A stretch of 64,000 bases of DNA, taken from positions 186,001 to 250,000 of the forward strand of contig NZ_FQZQ01000002.1 of NCBI RefSeq assembly GCF_900142085.1, written 5' to 3'. A model generated the notes under the pieces. That model did no database searches. It was not told the DNA's origin and saw only the letters and a program-made list of their open reading frames with translations. Below are positions 1 through 9,278 of the stretch, one piece after another. The position numbers and the translations under genes are program-made. Every line of letters starts with the position of its first letter. Position 1 is the stretch's first letter. This stretch comes from Shimia gijangensis (GTDB lineage: Bacteria > Pseudomonadota > Alphaproteobacteria > Rhodobacterales > Rhodobacteraceae).

Positions 1-1047
1 TTGCAGGCTTGTGGAACTAAAGGTCGCGCGCCGTATCGAGGCGTTCTGACCCATGGCTTCACGCTGGATGAGAAGGGCAACAAGATGTCCAAATCGCTCG
101 GCAATACCATCGTGCCCGAGAAAGTTGTTCAGCAGTACGGCGCGGACATCCTTCGTCTTTGGGTAGCCCAGACAGACTATACCAACGATCAGCGGATCGG
201 CCCGGAAATCCTGAAAGGGGTGGCCGATAGCTATCGCCGCTTGCGCAACACCATGCGGTTTATGTTGGGCGCTTTGGGAGAGTTCACCGAGGCGGATCGG
301 GTTGATCCGGCAGATATGCCAGAGCTGGAACGCTGGGTGCTGCATCGTTTGGCCGAGCTGGATCATAAGGTGCGCGAAGGCTATAAGTCCTATGATTTCT
401 CGGGCGTCTTTTCTGCCGTATTTAATTTTGCCACCGTAGAACTGTCAGCCTTCTATTTTGATATCCGCAAGGATTCGTTGTACTGCGATGGTGATACAGC
501 GCGCCGCCGCGCGGCGCGTACCGTTTTGGACATTCTCTACCATCGCCTGACCACCTGGCTGGCTCCGGTCTTAGTGTTCACTATGGAAGAAGTTTGGCTT
601 GAGCGGTTCCCGGGTGAAAAATCATCGATCCATCTGGTCGATATCCCAGATACGCCGGCAGACTGGTTGAACGAACCACTGGCAGCAAAATGGGCCAAGG
701 TGCGTGAAGTGCGTAGGGTGGTGACAGCGGCTCTTGAGGTGCAACGCACTGAAAAGGTAATCGGTGCATCGCTTGAGGCCGCTCCGGTTGTGCATGTGCG
801 CGATGGTGACACGTTGGAGGCACTGAAATCGGTGGCGTTTGATGATGTGTGTATCACATCGGACATTGTTCTGTCGGGTGATCCTATGCCAGCCGAGGCG
901 TTCCGCCTGCCGGAATCCGAAGGCGTGGGCGTTGTGTTTGAAAAAGCCGATGGCGAGAAATGCCAACGCTGTTGGAAGATCCTGCCAGATGTTGGCCAGC
1001 ACAGCCATGAAGCGGTTTGTGGTCGATGCAACGAGGCCTTGGGCTAA
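1..1047 (+). CDS. ileS: Isoleucine--tRNA ligase, C-terminal part (5' end outside window)
   Basis: This is the last 348 residues of a class I aminoacyl-tRNA synthetase that charges tRNA-Ile in the cytoplasm. The class I signature KMSKSLGN is near residue 28. It is followed by the helical anticodon-binding domain and a C-terminal zinc-ribbon with CQRC (about residue 321) and CGRC (about 341), typical of bacterial IleRS. The HIGH motif, Rossmann fold and editing domain lie upstream of the window, so the open left end is an artefact of the cut and not a truncation. The TAA stop is at 1045-1047, and a strong hairpin follows about 75 bases later. Identity rests on KMSKS plus the zinc-ribbon and is very secure. 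Confidence 0.96.
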   Translation: MQACGTKGRAPYRGVLTHGFTLDEKGNKMSKSLGNTIVPEKVVQQYGADILRLWVAQTDYTNDQRIGPEILKGVADSYRRLRNTMRFMLGALGEFTEADRVDPADMPELERWVLHRLAELDHKVREGYKSYDFSGVFSAVFNFATVELSAFYFDIRKDSLYCDGDTARRRAARTVLDILYHRLTTWLAPVLVFTMEEVWLERFPGEKSSIHLVDIPDTPADWLNEPLAAKWAKVREVRRVVTAALEVQRTEKVIGASLEAAPVVHVRDGDTLEALKSVAFDDVCITSDIVLSGDPMPAEAFRLPESEGVGVVFEKADGEKCQRCWKILPDVGQHSHEAVCGRCNEALG

Positions 1048-1123
1048 ATTCGGATAGGATCATCACCCCCGCGGAGGGGCGCGTTGATCCGACCCCGCAC
1101 TCCAAAAGTTGCACAATTGAAAG

Positions 1124-1148
1124 CGCCCCGCTTGCGGGGCGTTTTTTT
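1124..1148 (+). terminator. Rho-independent terminator after ileS
   Basis: A 7-bp perfect GC stem (CGCCCCG at 1124-1130 with CGGGGCG at 1135-1141) carries a CTTG loop and is followed directly by seven T (1142-1148). It ends ileS transcription just before ogt, whose start is 19 bases further on. Confidence 0.9.
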
Positions 1149-1166
1149 GTGGCGCAGGATGTCTGC

Positions 1167-1619
1167 ATGGCAGAAGCAACGATAGATACTCCAACAGGCA
1201 AAATGCGTATCCAGGAACGTGATGGCGCAATCGTGCGCGTAGAATGGGGACAGGGCGGTCGGGATGACACGGTCTTGTTGCAGAAGGCAGCAACGCAAAT
1301 GTTGGAATATTTCGCGGGTGCGCGTGAGCAGTTTGATCTTCCGCTCCATGTGGTGGGCTCAGAGTTTCAGCGCGCTGTCTGTGACGCGATGTTGGCTATT
1401 CCGTTTGGCTATACCCGAACTTACGGAGAGATTGCCAAAGACCTTGGCGTGCCTGCCCAAGCGGTTGGACAGGCCTGTGGAGGTAATCCGATTCCAGTGA
1501 TTATTCCATGCCACAGAGTGATGGGTGCCAAGGGGCTGACGGGTTTTTCCGGTTTAGGTGGTGTGGAAACGAAATTGGCCCTGTTACGACTGGAGGGCGC
1601 TGGCGGTTTTCTGATCTAG
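1167..1619 (+). CDS. ogt: Methylated-DNA--[protein]-cysteine S-methyltransferase
   Basis: A 150-residue suicide DNA-repair protein that moves the methyl group from O6-methylguanine or O4-methylthymine to its own cysteine. The active-site motif IPCHR (followed by VMGAKGLTGFSG) is near residue 112. The preceding helix-turn-helix region (RTYGEIAKDLGVPAQAVGQA) also fits. The open frame extends upstream to 1017, but that part crosses the ileS stop and the terminator. The ATG at 1167, inside the new transcript, is therefore preferred. Length is normal for Ogt-type enzymes lacking the Ada N-terminal domain. Its 3' end overlaps the convergent pcs gene by four bases. Confidence 0.93.
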   Translation: MAEATIDTPTGKMRIQERDGAIVRVEWGQGGRDDTVLLQKAATQMLEYFAGAREQFDLPLHVVGSEFQRAVCDAMLAIPFGYTRTYGEIAKDLGVPAQAVGQACGGNPIPVIIPCHRVMGAKGLTGFSGLGGVETKLALLRLEGAGGFLI

Positions 1620-2308
1620 TTTTTTGCTGGAATGATCTGTTGTGCGATGCCAGCGGACACCAGATAAAGCGAGGTAACGACCAACCCCCAGTGGGCCCAG
1701 CTTTCGGGATGGAAATCGACCCACGCGGCCCAGCCCGCAAAAAATGTCCATGCCAAGGCCATTGGCAATGACAGCCAGCGCCAGCGTTCAGTGCGGACCG
1801 GGTGTACGAATTTGAGCGGCAGGAACATCGCCAAAGCCAGTACCGAGACTAATACCAAACAGACCCAGAAATTGGGCTCGAGCGCGAATATCACGAGCAC
1901 CACCATGTTCCAACACCCGGGAAATCCAGAAAAGGAATTGTCTTTTGATTTCATGCGTGTATCGGCGAAGTACATTACACTGGCAAAGGTGATGACGATG
2001 ATTGCAAACCAGCCGGTCCAGCCATCCATCAACCCCGATTTGAACAGGGCGAAGGCGGGTATAAACACGTAAGTCAGATAGTCGATGATGAGATCCAAAA
2101 GGACGCCGTCAAACTCGGCTGCGTGGACTTTTACGTGATAACGGCGCGCCAATGGACCATCGAGCCCGTCGACAAAAAAGGCTACCACAAGCCAAAGGAA
2201 CATCAGGCTCCATTTGCCTTCGACGGCTGCCAGCATGGACAGCATCGCAAAAACGGCGCCTGTGGCAGTGAATAGATGGACGGATAGGGCAAGTGCACGA
2301 GGTGTCAT
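1616..2308 (-). CDS. pcs: Phosphatidylcholine synthase (CDP-alcohol phosphatidyltransferase family)
   Basis: A 230-residue inner-membrane enzyme that condenses choline with CDP-diacylglycerol to make phosphatidylcholine in one step, a route typical of alphaproteobacteria. The CDP-alcohol phosphotransferase motif is visible around residues 48-80 as DGLDGPLARR followed by EFDGVLLDLIIDY, giving the metal-binding aspartates in the DG-x2-AR-x8-G-x3-D-x3-D pattern. In this copy the segment after AR reads EFDG with aspartates four residues apart. Several hydrophobic membrane segments span the rest. Length matches Pcs of Sinorhizobium-type organisms (about 240). It converges on ogt with a 4-base overlap. 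The upstream ribosome-binding site is weak. Confidence 0.9.
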   Translation of the reverse strand: MTPRALALSVHLFTATGAVFAMLSMLAAVEGKWSLMFLWLVVAFFVDGLDGPLARRYHVKVHAAEFDGVLLDLIIDYLTYVFIPAFALFKSGLMDGWTGWFAIIVITFASVMYFADTRMKSKDNSFSGFPGCWNMVVLVIFALEPNFWVCLVLVSVLALAMFLPLKFVHPVRTERWRWLSLPMALAWTFFAGWAAWVDFHPESWAHWGLVVTSLYLVSAGIAQQIIPAKN

Positions 2309-2357
2309 GCGGTTGTCATGACGGAATTCGACGCATTGTGCAACAATCTGAGAGGTG

Positions 2358-2380
2358 CAAAAACGGCGCGTTCGTTTTTG
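2358..2380. terminator. Possible bidirectional hairpin between AAA ATPase and pcs
   Basis: An 8-bp perfect inverted repeat (CAAAAACG at 2358-2365, CGTTTTTG at 2373-2380) has a 7-base loop. The stem itself carries the A and T runs, so it could act as a weak terminator for the minus-strand ATPase gene ending at 2475. The GC content is low, so this is only suggestive. Nothing else is recognisable in 2309-2474. Confidence 0.3.
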
Positions 2381-2474
2381 AATCGCGGACTTTTCAGTAC
2401 GCGCGACCGAAAACGCATCCTGGAGGAGCGGCGTTGGCCATTTGATTGTCGGTGTGAAGGAATCCGATCAGAGA

Positions 2475-3782
2475 TTAATTCACGATATGTTCGTCTTTGA
2501 CAAACATATTGGCCCAGGCACGATCAATCAGCGCTGGCGTCATCTGCAACGGAATGCCTTCGAATTCGCAAATCGAAATCATCTGATCAATCAAAAAGAT
2601 CGGCTGATAGTTTGCATAGACGTTGTTTATCGTCGGGTATTTCTTTTTCAACAAGTGAATCAGCGCGCCTTCGTTTAGTGGCATACCTTTTTTCTTGGCA
2701 ACGAGTGCAAAAATCTTCAGGAAGTTTTCCTGGCTAGGGCCATCAATTTTGATTTTGAAGAAAATCCGGCGTAGTGCAGCTTGGTCAAAAATTTCATTCG
2801 GATGGAAGTTGGTCGAAAAGATCACCAAAGTATCAAACGGGACTTCGAATTTCTCACCGGATTGAAGCGCCAGAATATCTTTGCTTTCTTCCAATGGGAC
2901 AATCCAACGGTTGACCAACGCTTGAGGTGGTTCTTCCTGACGACCAAGGTCGTCGACAATAAAGATACCGCCTGTCGACTTCAGTTGGAGAGGAGCCTGA
3001 TAAGTGCGCGCAGTCGGGTTGTAGACCAGGTCGAGCATATTGAGAGACAACTCACCCCCGGTGATTACTGTGGGGCGGTCACATTTGACATATCGCGAGT
3101 CAAACCGGGCCACGCGACGCAATGAGGTTGCGTCCTGTTCGTCACTTTCAGCTTTGGAGTGCACGATAGGGTCATATACTGTGATGACCTGACCCGCATA
3201 TTCAATGGCGCGCGGGACGTAGATTTTGTCACCCATTGCATCGCGTATTCCGTTTGAGATCGAAGATTTGCCGTTGCCGGGGGGGCCGTACATCAGGATT
3301 GAGCGCCCCGCTCCTACGGCTGGCCCAAGGTGATCCAGCAGGCTGTCTGGCAGGATCAGATGCCCCATTGCCGATGTCAGTTGCTGGCGAGAGATTTGGA
3401 TATTGCGGATCGATTGGCGTTTGACTTGTTCGCGGTACACATCCAAAGGCACTGGCATGGCACCAAAATATTCCGATTGCGACAGCGCATCGAGCGCGCG
3501 GGCCTTGCCTGCGTCTGTCAGCTGATAACCCATTTCATTGCCGCTGTTGGCGTTCAACGTACCGGTTGCTTCGAGGAAACGCTGTTCACGTGCCATATCG
3601 ATGATCTGTTGTGTCACGGCTGAGGGCAGGCACACTGCTGCTGCGACATCAGAAACCATGTCGACGTTCTTGCGAAACATCGTCTTGAGCAGGATGTCCC
3701 GCATCATGACTGACGGAAGCTTCATGTCTTCCAAGCGCTTAGGAGGCGGGGGCGCCATCACTGTGCTGGTTTGCATATTCAT
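2475..3782 (-). CDS. AAA+ ATPase linked to the Tad pilus locus, function unknown
   Basis: A 435-residue soluble protein. Residues about 1-125 form an N-terminal region with a predicted winged-helix-like segment and a proline run (MAPPPPKRLED). After it comes an AAA+ module with Walker A GPPGNGKSS near residue 166. A Walker B candidate is FIVDDLGRQ, then a sensor stretch FSTNFHP and an arginine-finger region ALRRIFFKI. The frame extends 15 codons further, but ATG at 3782 has GAGGT seven bases upstream and is preferred. It lies 104 bases downstream of cpaA in the same direction. I recall that similar ATPases are annotated in roseobacters as chaperone-like and Flp-associated. No biochemical role is known to me. 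It could be MoxR-like (remodelling) rather than a motor. Confidence 0.75.
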   Translation of the reverse strand: MNMQTSTVMAPPPPKRLEDMKLPSVMMRDILLKTMFRKNVDMVSDVAAAVCLPSAVTQQIIDMAREQRFLEATGTLNANSGNEMGYQLTDAGKARALDALSQSEYFGAMPVPLDVYREQVKRQSIRNIQISRQQLTSAMGHLILPDSLLDHLGPAVGAGRSILMYGPPGNGKSSISNGIRDAMGDKIYVPRAIEYAGQVITVYDPIVHSKAESDEQDATSLRRVARFDSRYVKCDRPTVITGGELSLNMLDLVYNPTARTYQAPLQLKSTGGIFIVDDLGRQEEPPQALVNRWIVPLEESKDILALQSGEKFEVPFDTLVIFSTNFHPNEIFDQAALRRIFFKIKIDGPSQENFLKIFALVAKKKGMPLNEGALIHLLKKKYPTINNVYANYQPIFLIDQMISICEFEGIPLQMTPALIDRAWANMFVKDEHIVN

Positions 3783-3886
3783 CGGTACGACCTCAATCTG
3801 GCCTAGTGTTGCTTTGAGCCGGTGCATGCAGTCGCACGTCCACCGGTGGTTTCACCGTTTCTTAGACACGATAAAAATGGCAATAT

Positions 3887-4387
3887 TCAGGCCCCGTAAA
3901 GGCTTCCTAGGATCAAATAGATGGTCAACGTGCCACCCAAAGCTAGGCCCATAGGGAAATCCCATCCCTGGTCCCAACTTTCCCAGTCAGGCACCATGCG
4001 ACGGATAGGAGAGTGCTTGGCCAAACGGTGTGTTGTCCAAGCCGCAAGCAGAGTTGCCGCAAAAACCATACTCAGGAAAATGGCGTCGCCTGACGCGACA
4101 AAAGGGGCTGCTGCTGCAGCGAATTTCGCATCACCTGCGCCAACGGCTCCGCCTGCGTTTAACACCATTCCCACTAAAAGAACGGCTACAACCTGCAATA
4201 ATCGCCACGGATATTCTGCGAGCGGAAGCGCGATAAGGCCCACCACCACAAACACCCCGAGCAACATCATTACGGCGCGGTTCGGGATCGTCATTGAGCG
4301 CATATCGCTCCAGGCGACGTAAAAGCATATGGGTGCCACAAAGGGCAGGAACCACATGGCCGAGTAGGTTGTGATCTGCATGTCCAT
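3887..4387 (-). CDS. cpaA: Prepilin peptidase, A24 family (CpaA/TadV)
   Basis: A small polytopic aspartic protease, about 166 residues, that removes the leader of Flp prepilins at the inner membrane. The two catalytic aspartates are visible: SDMRSMTIPN near residue 28 and the GxGD motif in AVGAGDAKF near residue 84. Five to six hydrophobic segments fit the TadV type, which lacks the N-methylation domain. The frame opens with TTG at 4402 immediately after the stop of the TPR gene. The first ATG is at 4387 and another is at 4381, with no clear Shine-Dalgarno for any of them, so the exact start is uncertain. It belongs to the tad operon and acts on the pilins at 14.2-15.4 kb. Confidence 0.9.
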   Translation of the reverse strand: MDMQITTYSAMWFLPFVAPICFYVAWSDMRSMTIPNRAVMMLLGVFVVVGLIALPLAEYPWRLLQVVAVLLVGMVLNAGGAVGAGDAKFAAAAAPFVASGDAIFLSMVFAATLLAAWTTHRLAKHSPIRRMVPDWESWDQGWDFPMGLALGGTLTIYLILGSLYGA

Positions 4388-4402
4388 CAGGCCAATCGCC
4401 AA

Positions 4403-5251
4403 TTAGCTCTGTTCTAGAGCACGGAGCGACCGGACAGCGGCTTCGAAATGCTGCGGGTGCGTTTCAATGGCTTCGCGCAACAAGGCCTTGCCGGTTTCTG
4501 TATCACCTTGCTTGATCGCCGAAAGGGCTAGAGTGTGCAAAAGCTGCGCACGCTCTGTCTGGTCCATCGGGATCACGGGCAATGTGTATTTGCGTTGTGC
4601 GCCGCGTGCCAAAACCATGTTGTTCTTGGCGGTAAAAAGGCTTCTGTCCTGGCGAATGGCATCACCGAATAGACGTTCCGCATCTGCATAGTCACCGCGA
4701 GTCAGCTTTGAGTAACCCCAGTTGTTCATGACACCCGCAGGTCGGGTGGTGAGGCCCACGGCGGTTTCATAATAGCTGTCGGACTTGTTCCACTCTTTGT
4801 TGGAGTCGGCGATCATGGCTTCCAGGCGATACCGTTTAAAGGTTTCATGGGTTGGAGCGATGGAATCCAGCGTTTTTTCAGCTTCTTTCCATTGGCCCGC
4901 TCGAATTTGTGCATCGGCCAGATCAACGTAATCTGCATCCGTGGCCTCTTTGTGTTTGACCACTTTTTGCCAAGCGGGAACGGCCTCGGTGTAGCGGCGC
5001 GCACGTACAAGTGACACGCCCAACCCGCGTTGCAGGTCAATACGATCCGGATGTTGGCCCAGAGTCCGCCGGAAATATGAGACCGCCTCGTTGGGATCTG
5101 CCACTGTCAGCATCACATCGGAAAGGTCGGTTTCGTCGACGGCATTCACGTCCTGAAGTGCCCGTTCAACGGCTTCGTCCCCCTTGTCGTCGCAGCCAGA
5201 AATCAGGGCCGCGCCCGTAAGACACAGGGTTACAAGAATTGGATGGCGCAT
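4403..5251 (-). CDS. TPR-repeat lipoprotein of the Tad locus (TadD-like)
   Basis: A 282-residue periplasmic lipoprotein. The N-terminus has a basic start, a hydrophobic stretch and the lipobox LISGC at residues 16-20, so the mature protein starts at Cys20. The rest is helical tetratricopeptide repeats; PDRIDLQRGLGVSLVRARRY, DADYVDLADAQIRAGQWKEA and YADAERLFGDAIRQD are clear repeat units. TadD-type TPR lipoproteins serve as outer-membrane assembly factors, probably for the secretin. This is the second of two adjacent TPR lipoproteins, 30 bases after the first, and ends directly against cpaA. Which of the two is the functional TadD cannot be told from sequence. Confidence 0.85.
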   Translation of the reverse strand: MRHPILVTLCLTGAALISGCDDKGDEAVERALQDVNAVDETDLSDVMLTVADPNEAVSYFRRTLGQHPDRIDLQRGLGVSLVRARRYTEAVPAWQKVVKHKEATDADYVDLADAQIRAGQWKEAEKTLDSIAPTHETFKRYRLEAMIADSNKEWNKSDSYYETAVGLTTRPAGVMNNWGYSKLTRGDYADAERLFGDAIRQDRSLFTAKNNMVLARGAQRKYTLPVIPMDQTERAQLLHTLALSAIKQGDTETGKALLREAIETHPQHFEAAVRSLRALEQS

Positions 5252-5281
5252 TTGTGCGTCCTTTTACTGCTCTTGCCTCGT

Positions 5282-5842
5282 CTATGGCGTTGTTCGGATT
5301 ATGTAGTCTCCGCTACCTCTCCGCACCAATTTGTATTCAGATGTCCCCTCATCATAAGTGGGATTTTCCATTTTTGCGAGCGCTAAGCGTAAATTTTCGC
5401 GAATTGAGTCACTTTCGCCATCATCCAATGCGTAAGCTTTGCGAAAAATCTGCTCGGCCTCGGCATATTGGCGCTTTTCCATGCGAACAACGCCAAGATT
5501 GTTCCAGGTGTCAGCGCGGGTTTCGTCTTTGTCCAAAGATTGCTGAAATAGTTTTTCGGCCTGTCCTAATCGCCCCAGTCCAAGATTGGCCGACCCAAGC
5601 GATGTCAGCACATCAGCGGTCATACCATGTTGGGTTGCCGCCCGGATATAGGCATCCAGGGCAAGTTCGTATTCACCGGCGGTCATCAATCGATCGCCAA
5701 CTTCCAAACCGTCCACCGCTTGTTTGTTTGACGTACCAGTCGGAGCATAAGGACTGTCACTGCTCGCACCAAGGCCGCCTGTATTACAGGCGGCCAAGGC
5801 AAAGCTTACTATCACAATCGCCGGTCGTAACGCGGACTTCAT
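5282..5842 (-). CDS. tadD: TPR-repeat lipoprotein TadD
   Basis: A 186-residue lipoprotein with signal peptide and lipobox ALAAC at residues 15-19. Four or so TPR units follow, for example YELALDAYIRAATQ, GRLGQAEKLFQQSL and QYAEAEQIFRKAYALD. Size and position right after tadC match the TadD lipoproteins of alphaproteobacterial tad loci, which are needed for pilus assembly at the outer membrane. It starts 12 bases after the tadC stop, indicating cotranscription. The neighbouring longer TPR lipoprotein is a paralogue-like partner. Confidence 0.85.
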   Translation of the reverse strand: MKSALRPAIVIVSFALAACNTGGLGASSDSPYAPTGTSNKQAVDGLEVGDRLMTAGEYELALDAYIRAATQHGMTADVLTSLGSANLGLGRLGQAEKLFQQSLDKDETRADTWNNLGVVRMEKRQYAEAEQIFRKAYALDDGESDSIRENLRLALAKMENPTYDEGTSEYKLVRRGSGDYIIRTTP

Positions 5843-5854
5843 GAATTCAATTCT

Positions 5855-6811
5855 CTAATTTCCCAACCTCGTAATGCCGACGACCGAAGGACCCACAAGA
5901 ATGATCAACAGAGGCGGCACCGTTAACATCATTGTGGCAAGGGTCATCTTGGTTGGCAACTTGTTTGCCGCTTCTTCTGCACGCATAACGCGTTTGTCAC
6001 GCATTTCTCCTGCATAAATCCTCAGAGCATCGGCGATCGACGTACCAAAAGTTGTCGATTGGACCAAAACTGTGGTGAACGAGGAAACATCCTGTACGCC
6101 ACACCGTTCACCCATGTCTTTCAAAACTGAGGCCTTATCCTTACCAGCCTTCATCTCATAGGCGACGATTTCAAACTCATCTGCCAATGACGGATAAGAT
6201 GCGCGCAATTCACCAGCAACTCGGACGATAGACTGGTCAAGCGACTGACCTGCTTCAACACAAACGAGCATCATGTCGAGCGCATCCGGAAAGCCTTGGG
6301 TGATTTCCTCTTTTCGCGCCTCAACGCGGCGGGTAATCCAATATTTCGGCAACAGATAACCGATCGCACCTGGTCCAAGAATGGTCATCAGGGTTTTTTG
6401 CGTGGATTCGGCAACACCTTCTTTGACGACCAAGAAATACGCCACACCGCCAATCAGACCGATCACCCCAAGCAACATCTGAGCAAGATGGAAGGCGCGC
6501 ACGGCGTCGCGCGACTGATATCCGGCCTGCATCAGTTTGAGGCGCAGGCTGGAAAGCTCTTCTTCGTTTTTTGGCTCAAGGAACGACTTGTATTTTGCCA
6601 GCTTGGCGTTGGCCGATTTACGGCGCAGGCGGTCTTTGTGATCGCCGCGCTTGTTTGTTCTTTCGGTTTCGTTCCGCTTAAGCTTGTCCAGCGGATCTTC
6701 GCGCTGGCGCAACATCATGGGAACTGTGACCAAGATCATCAAAAGGCCAAGAACGCCAATGACAATAATGGGGCCGAACGGGCCAAGTGTACTTGTGAGA
6801 AAGTCCATCAT
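5855..6811 (-). CDS. tadC: Tad pilus platform protein TadC (T2SF family)
   Basis: A 318-residue polytopic inner-membrane protein, homologous to the GspF/PilC platform. TadC and TadB form the heterodimeric core on which the TadA motor acts. An N-terminal membrane segment is at about residues 13-35. A cytoplasmic basic region (RKSANAKLAKYK) follows, then a membrane pair near 105-150. The T2SF domain covers about 175-300, with GQSLDQSIVRVAGELRASYP and a terminal hydrophobic helix. Two ATG codons are possible at 6811 and 6808. It sits 19 bases after tadB. Confidence 0.92.
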   Translation of the reverse strand: MMDFLTSTLGPFGPIIVIGVLGLLMILVTVPMMLRQREDPLDKLKRNETERTNKRGDHKDRLRRKSANAKLAKYKSFLEPKNEEELSSLRLKLMQAGYQSRDAVRAFHLAQMLLGVIGLIGGVAYFLVVKEGVAESTQKTLMTILGPGAIGYLLPKYWITRRVEARKEEITQGFPDALDMMLVCVEAGQSLDQSIVRVAGELRASYPSLADEFEIVAYEMKAGKDKASVLKDMGERCGVQDVSSFTTVLVQSTTFGTSIADALRIYAGEMRDKRVMRAEEAANKLPTKMTLATMMLTVPPLLIILVGPSVVGITRLGN

Positions 6812-6830
6812 TTTCTAAAATCCTTCTTTC

Positions 6831-7799
6831 TCAGACCTTAATGTCGGTCAAAATTCGCATCACGAACAAGTTGCCCGCAAGGAACAGCGCAACAATGATA
6901 CAAGCCGGAATAAACCATTCGTGTGTCATTGCTTCATCATAGTAGTGAGGATCACTCAGGTTGATGAAAATCAGACAGGCAACAGGGAATCCGGACAGGA
7001 ATTTCCCTGACCATTTGGCCTCGGCCGTGATGGCTTTTACGCGACGGAATAGGCGGAAACGGGCGCGGATCACTTTGGACAGCCCCGCAAGAATTTCAGC
7101 AAGGTTACCACCAGATTGCTGTTGAATAGTGACGGCAACAGCAAGGAACCGCAAATCCTGCATGTCCAGGCGTTCCGCCATATCCTTGAGCGCTTCGCCA
7201 ACGTCGCGACCGTAGGCGGCTTCATCCGAAATCACACCGAATTCAGTCGCGAGGGGATCTTCAACTTCCTTTGCCACGATCCCCAGAGCTGAAGTGAAAG
7301 GATGACCCACTTTGAGCGACCTCACCATCAGCTCAATGGCGTCAGGCAGTTGCTCTTCAATCATGCTAAGGCGTTTATTGGCTTTGTGGCTGACCCAGAA
7401 ATAGACACCGCCCACACCTGCAATCACACCGATTACAGCGTTCATAATCGGGCCGGATCCGGTTCCGACGGTCAGTGCCAGAAAGGACAGAACGCTTACG
7501 CCTGCCATCATCATCATCAGCTGTTTAGGCGTAAATGCGATGGCGGCCTTTTGCGCCCTGCTCGTCAGAAGAGAGTAAAGCGGAATAGATCGGGCTTTGG
7601 TGTGCTGGCGCATCTCTTTGCGCAGCTGTTCTAGCACTTCTTCGCGGCGTGTGCCTTTGTCCAGCATTTCCAGACGACGGTTGACCCGATTGCTTAGGCT
7701 GATCGACCGGCCAAACACCGTGAGATACACGCCCTCCACAAGGACGACTACGCCGATAAAGATCATTCCGTAAATGATGAGTTCAGGGCTGAAGGGCAT
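6831..7799 (-). CDS. tadB: Tad pilus platform protein TadB (T2SF family)
   Basis: A 322-residue inner-membrane platform protein, partner of TadC. It has an N-terminal membrane helix (residues about 7-27), a basic cytoplasmic stretch and two helices around 95-140. The T2SF domain follows with QLPDAIELMVRSLKVGHPF near residue 152 and QQQSGGNLAEILAGLSKVIR near 222, then two C-terminal membrane helices. It starts five bases downstream of the tadA stop, so expression is probably translationally coupled. Length is typical. Confidence 0.93.
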   Translation of the reverse strand: MPFSPELIIYGMIFIGVVVLVEGVYLTVFGRSISLSNRVNRRLEMLDKGTRREEVLEQLRKEMRQHTKARSIPLYSLLTSRAQKAAIAFTPKQLMMMMAGVSVLSFLALTVGTGSGPIMNAVIGVIAGVGGVYFWVSHKANKRLSMIEEQLPDAIELMVRSLKVGHPFTSALGIVAKEVEDPLATEFGVISDEAAYGRDVGEALKDMAERLDMQDLRFLAVAVTIQQQSGGNLAEILAGLSKVIRARFRLFRRVKAITAEAKWSGKFLSGFPVACLIFINLSDPHYYDEAMTHEWFIPACIIVALFLAGNLFVMRILTDIKV

Positions 7800-7804
7800 G
7801 ATCG

Positions 7805-9262
7805 TTACTCCGCTGTCGGTTCATAGATGCTGGAAGGCAGATCATAGCCCCACATCCGGAAACGTTCTGAATAGTGGCTACGTACGCCAGTGGCCGTGAA
7901 GTGACCGATGATTGTGTTTTCGGGGCCAAGCCCGGTGCGCTGGTAGCGAAAGATTTCTTGCATCGAAATCACATCGCCTTCCATGCCGGTGATCTCGGTG
8001 ATCGACGTCATGCGCCGCGAGCCGTCCTGCAGGCGTGAGGCTTGTACAATCAAGTTTACAGCCGAAGAAATCTGCGAGCGAACGGCCTTGAGCGGCATTT
8101 CAATTCCGGCCATTGCGATCATGTTTTCAAGACGGGAAATACCGTCACGCGCGTTGTTGGCGTGGATTGTGGTCATTGATCCGTCGTGGCCGGTGTTCAT
8201 GGCCTGCAACATATCGATCACTTCTTCGCCACGCGTCTCACCCACGATGATCCGGTCCGGACGCATCCGAAGGGCGTTTTTCAGACAGTCACGCGGGGAG
8301 ACTTCACCTTTACCTTCGACGTTTGGCGGGCGGCTTTCCATCCGTCCAACATGTGTCTGTTGCAGTTGGAGTTCCGCCGTATCCTCGATGGTCAAGATAC
8401 GTTCTGCGTTGTCGATAAAGGAGGAGAGCGCGTTTAGCGTGGTGGTCTTACCAGAGCCGGTACCGCCCGAAACAATGATGTTCAGGCGTGTAGCGACAGC
8501 GGCCTGAAGGTAGGCCGCCATCTCTTCGGAGAACGCCCCAAAGTTGACCAGGTCATCGATGCCCAGCTTGTCCTTTTTAAATTTCCGGATCGATACCAAC
8601 GAACCGTCAACCGCAACCGGCGGGACCATGGCGTTGAAACGAGACCCGTCTGCAAGGCGCGCATCCACATATGGGTTGGATTCATCAACCCGACGTCCAA
8701 CGGCCGAGACAATCTTGTCGATGATCCGCAAAAGATGCTTTTCATCTTTGAAAGTGACGTCTGTCAGCTGAAGCTTACCAGCGCGTTCCACAAATATCTG
8801 TTGCGGGCCGTTGATCAAAATATCGTTGACCGTGTCATCCTGAAGAAGCGGTTCAAGTGGGCCAAGGCCAGTCACTTCGTTGTAAAGCTCTTGATTGAGA
8901 ACCGAGCGCTCTTCGCGGTTCAAAACAATCGCACGTTCTTGCAAAACTTCGCTCGCGATTGAGCTGATCTCGGCTTTCAGGTCCTGTTCTGTGGCCGATT
9001 CCAAAGCAGAGAGGTTGAGGTTGTCGAGCAATTCGCGGTGCAGTTCGAGCTTGATTTCACCAAGACGCTCTTTGCGTTTGCGCTCTTTGTCGGCCGGAGC
9101 GACCTGGGCCGGTCCAGTGCGTGCAACCTTTTTGCGAACCACTGTGTTTTCCTTGGCCGGGGCCGTGGAATTGGCAGGTTTTGGTGCCGGGGCACTCGCC
9201 GCAGCGTCGGTTTTCGCAGCCGCAGGAGCTTCTGCTTCTGGCTTTTTGTATCTTGAGAACAT
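7805..9262 (-). CDS. tadA: Tad pilus motor ATPase TadA/CpaF
   Basis: A 485-residue secretion ATPase of the GspE/PilT superfamily. TadA hydrolyses ATP to drive both extension and retraction of Flp pili. The N-terminal 60 residues are low-complexity (Ala, Pro and Lys rich), a common linker in roseobacter CpaF. The core contains Walker [11 protein letters not shown] near residue 266, the Asp box around [10 protein letters not shown], Walker B/ETRG in [16 protein letters not shown] and the His box MTTIHANN. It is preceded by tadZ with a 16-base gap. It is a full-length, apparently intact motor. Confidence 0.95.
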   Translation of the reverse strand: MFSRYKKPEAEAPAAAKTDAAASAPAPKPANSTAPAKENTVVRKKVARTGPAQVAPADKERKRKERLGEIKLELHRELLDNLNLSALESATEQDLKAEISSIASEVLQERAIVLNREERSVLNQELYNEVTGLGPLEPLLQDDTVNDILINGPQQIFVERAGKLQLTDVTFKDEKHLLRIIDKIVSAVGRRVDESNPYVDARLADGSRFNAMVPPVAVDGSLVSIRKFKKDKLGIDDLVNFGAFSEEMAAYLQAAVATRLNIIVSGGTGSGKTTTLNALSSFIDNAERILTIEDTAELQLQQTHVGRMESRPPNVEGKGEVSPRDCLKNALRMRPDRIIVGETRGEEVIDMLQAMNTGHDGSMTTIHANNARDGISRLENMIAMAGIEMPLKAVRSQISSAVNLIVQASRLQDGSRRMTSITEITGMEGDVISMQEIFRYQRTGLGPENTIIGHFTATGVRSHYSERFRMWGYDLPSSIYEPTAE

Positions 9263-9278
9263 CTAGCTTTCCCTCGAT

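Noticed and set aside
537-1031. Long minus-strand frames inside ileS
   Set aside because: They are in the antisense frames of a strongly conserved gene; the proteins are of low complexity with no start signal.
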